15,855 nucleotides of DNA from assembly GCA_021793935.1 (NCBI GenBank), contig JAJYRV010000016.1, positions 1-15,855 on the forward strand. Reading direction: 5' to 3'. The notes under the pieces are model-generated. The model made no database searches. It saw only the letters and a list, made by a program, of their open reading frames with translations, and was not told the origin of the DNA. A program made the translations under genes and the position numbers. Source of the stretch: Actinomycetes bacterium. GTDB taxonomy: Bacteria; Actinomycetota; Actinomycetes; Actinomycetales; Beutenbergiaceae. This document shows positions 14,818 to 15,855 of the stretch, piece after piece (within the stretch, counting starts at the first letter, position 1; every line of letters starts with the position of its first letter).

Positions 14818-15114
14818 TCAGTCGTCCTCGATGTGGTGCACGTGTCGGCGCGCGCTGAGCAGGTCGATCTCTGGTAGCCACGCCACGTGGCGTTCGACGT
14901 CGTTGAGCACCTGGGTCACTCGAGCAGAGTCGGCGGCGGTGACGACCACGCCGATGAGAGCCCGGCGGTGTAGGTCGAGGTGGCCGACTTCTGCCACCGA
15001 CACCTCGAACCGGCGGCGGATCTCGCCGATGATGGGGCGTACGGCGGAGCGTTTGGCCTTCCGGGAACCTACCGCACCGAGGAGGATGTCGAACTCGATA
15101 GCCGCGTACCACAT
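14818..15114 (-). CDS. DUF503 (YlxP-like) protein
   Basis: This 98-residue protein matches the DUF503 family in length and pattern: an opening MWYAAIEFDILLG, then SRKAKRSAVRPIIGEIRRRF with its Lys/Arg pairs, EVGHLDLHRRALIGVV and a closing LPEIDLLSARRHVH. The fold is expected to be a small ferredoxin-like domain. Members often lie near nusA-infB-rbfA in other bacteria and have no firm function; this copy is outside such a cluster. ATG 15114 gives the family N-terminus; TGGA is the only ribosome-binding-like sequence before it. It is divergent from the acetyltransferase across 44 bases and converges with LRR protein 2. Confidence 0.88.
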   Translation of the reverse strand: MWYAAIEFDILLGAVGSRKAKRSAVRPIIGEIRRRFEVSVAEVGHLDLHRRALIGVVVTAADSARVTQVLNDVERHVAWLPEIDLLSARRHVHHIEDD

Positions 15115-15135
15115 TATTCCAGCATGCCAGAGCCC

Positions 15136-15141
15136 TACTTT
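15136..15141 (+). promoter_or_regulatory. Weak candidate -10 for GNAT gene
   Basis: TACTTT would start transcription near 15148, just ahead of the AGAAGGA that precedes the TTG at 15159. No -35 is evident. Confidence 0.25.
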
Positions 15142-15158
15142 CAGCAGAAGGACGTAGA

Positions 15159-15803
15159 TTGCTTGATACGAACCTGCCCCGTAAGAAAATCTTCATGCGC
15201 CTGCCCACCGCTGAGCTCGAGCACGTGCCCGCCCCTATCTTGCCGCCCGGCTATTGGTTTGCGACGTACACCCCTGGGCGCTGCGAGGACTGGGCGCGAG
15301 TTGAGACCCGCGTGGGAGAGTTCTCCTCAACCGAAGCAGCCGTGGAGTATTTTCGCCTCGTGTTCCTCGCCCACCCTGACCTGGCCCGCAAGCACGTCCA
15401 GTTCGTCTTCAATCCTGCGGGAGTCGCGGTCGCGACGGCGTCCGCATGGTTTGGGTATGCGGGCGATGGAACGCGCGTGCCGACCTTGCATTGGGTTGCC
15501 GTCGACCCGGCCGAGCAGGGGCGTGGCATAGGTAGAGCGGTATGCGCTCAAGCGCTGCGGTGCTGGCAGGGCCGGGGCCAGGATGTGTGGTTGACGACGC
15601 AGACCTGGAGCCACGTCGCCGTCGGGCTTTACCACTCGCTCGGATTCCGGCTGAGTACCGATGCGGCGTTCCGCTACGACGCGGTTGAAAACGGCCGGCT
15701 CCTCGTGCGGGAGAGTCCGAACGAGTACGCGGAGGCGGTGGCGGTTCTCGAACAGGTCATGGATCCCGAACTGCTCGACGAGATGACGAGAGCCGCCTGT
15801 TAA
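15159..15803 (+). CDS. GNAT family N-acetyltransferase
   Basis: This 214-residue protein is a GNAT enzyme moving an acetyl group from acetyl-CoA to an amine. The acetyl-CoA loop is seen as LHWVAVDPAEQGRGIGRAV (Q120-G-R-G-I-G125, the Q/R-x-x-G-x-G/A motif A), followed by a helix and then the motif B region VGLYHSLGFRLS (155-166). Residues 1-85 are not recognisable and may shape the substrate site. The start is uncertain: TTG 15159 has AGAAGGA at good spacing, while ATG 15195 would give 202 residues with a poor binding site. The substrate is unknown. It is a single-gene unit, divergent from DUF503 and followed by a hairpin. Confidence 0.85.
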   Translation: MLDTNLPRKKIFMRLPTAELEHVPAPILPPGYWFATYTPGRCEDWARVETRVGEFSSTEAAVEYFRLVFLAHPDLARKHVQFVFNPAGVAVATASAWFGYAGDGTRVPTLHWVAVDPAEQGRGIGRAVCAQALRCWQGRGQDVWLTTQTWSHVAVGLYHSLGFRLSTDAAFRYDAVENGRLLVRESPNEYAEAVAVLEQVMDPELLDEMTRAAC

Positions 15804-15805
15804 GT

Positions 15806-15851
15806 ACGGGCAGAGGCCGTAATGGTTAGGGGGCGCACAACCTCTGCCCGT
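15806..15851 (+). terminator. Hairpin after GNAT gene
   Basis: ACGGGCAGAGG (15806-15816) and CCTCTGCCCGT (15841-15851) are perfect 11-bp complements with a 24-base loop, two bases after the acetyltransferase stop. The window ends four bases later, so a T-tract cannot be checked. A terminator is likely. Confidence 0.6.
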
Positions 15852-15855
15852 TAGA

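Overview
The window is GC-rich, densely coded DNA with short intergenic gaps. The gene set (two Septum_form-type proteins, LemA, a TrmH-type methyltransferase beside class II fba, GTG/TTG starts, TAnnnT boxes 4-8 nt before start codons) points to a member of the Actinomycetota. I would not name a genus. A sortase-like signal and internalin-like LRR proteins suggest a wall- or host-interacting lifestyle, but that is inference.

Layout. (1) 1-1773, minus strand: two adjacent membrane-anchored proteins sharing an extracellular four-cysteine Septum_form-like domain; the downstream one runs off the left edge. (2) 1942-4014, plus: a secreted 5'-nucleotidase/metallophosphatase with a C-terminal LPDSG wall-sorting signal. 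It overlaps tail-to-tail with exodeoxyribonuclease III (3986-4801, minus). (3) 4845-10796: orotate phosphoribosyltransferase, LemA, a convergent HAD-IIA phosphatase, then a TrmH/SpoU RNA methyltransferase coupled by an ATGA overlap to a 1045-residue SF2 helicase with two membrane segments. (4) 10954-11976: class II fructose-bisphosphate aldolase, closed by a strong hairpin terminator. (5) 12054-12517: a gene-poor gap holding the dead N-terminal piece of an IS30-like transposase (minus strand, amber codon inside the helix-turn-helix) and the promoter region of the next operon. (6) 12518-14811: two translationally coupled, membrane-anchored internalin-like LRR proteins. (7) 14818-15803: a DUF503 protein and a GNAT acetyltransferase, divergent, then a hairpin at the right edge.

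How it fits together. The xth-pyrE-lemA-HAD-trmH-helicase-fba stretch looks like core housekeeping: nucleotide recycling and synthesis, DNA repair, RNA modification and glycolysis. The LRR operon lies beyond a transposase relic and looks like an accessory insertion. The most unusual items are the LRR pair, the membrane-anchored helicase coupled to an RNA methyltransferase, the paired Septum_form-type proteins, and the repeated placement of -10-like boxes at leaderless distance from start codons. I see no tRNA, rRNA, CRISPR array or intact mobile element.
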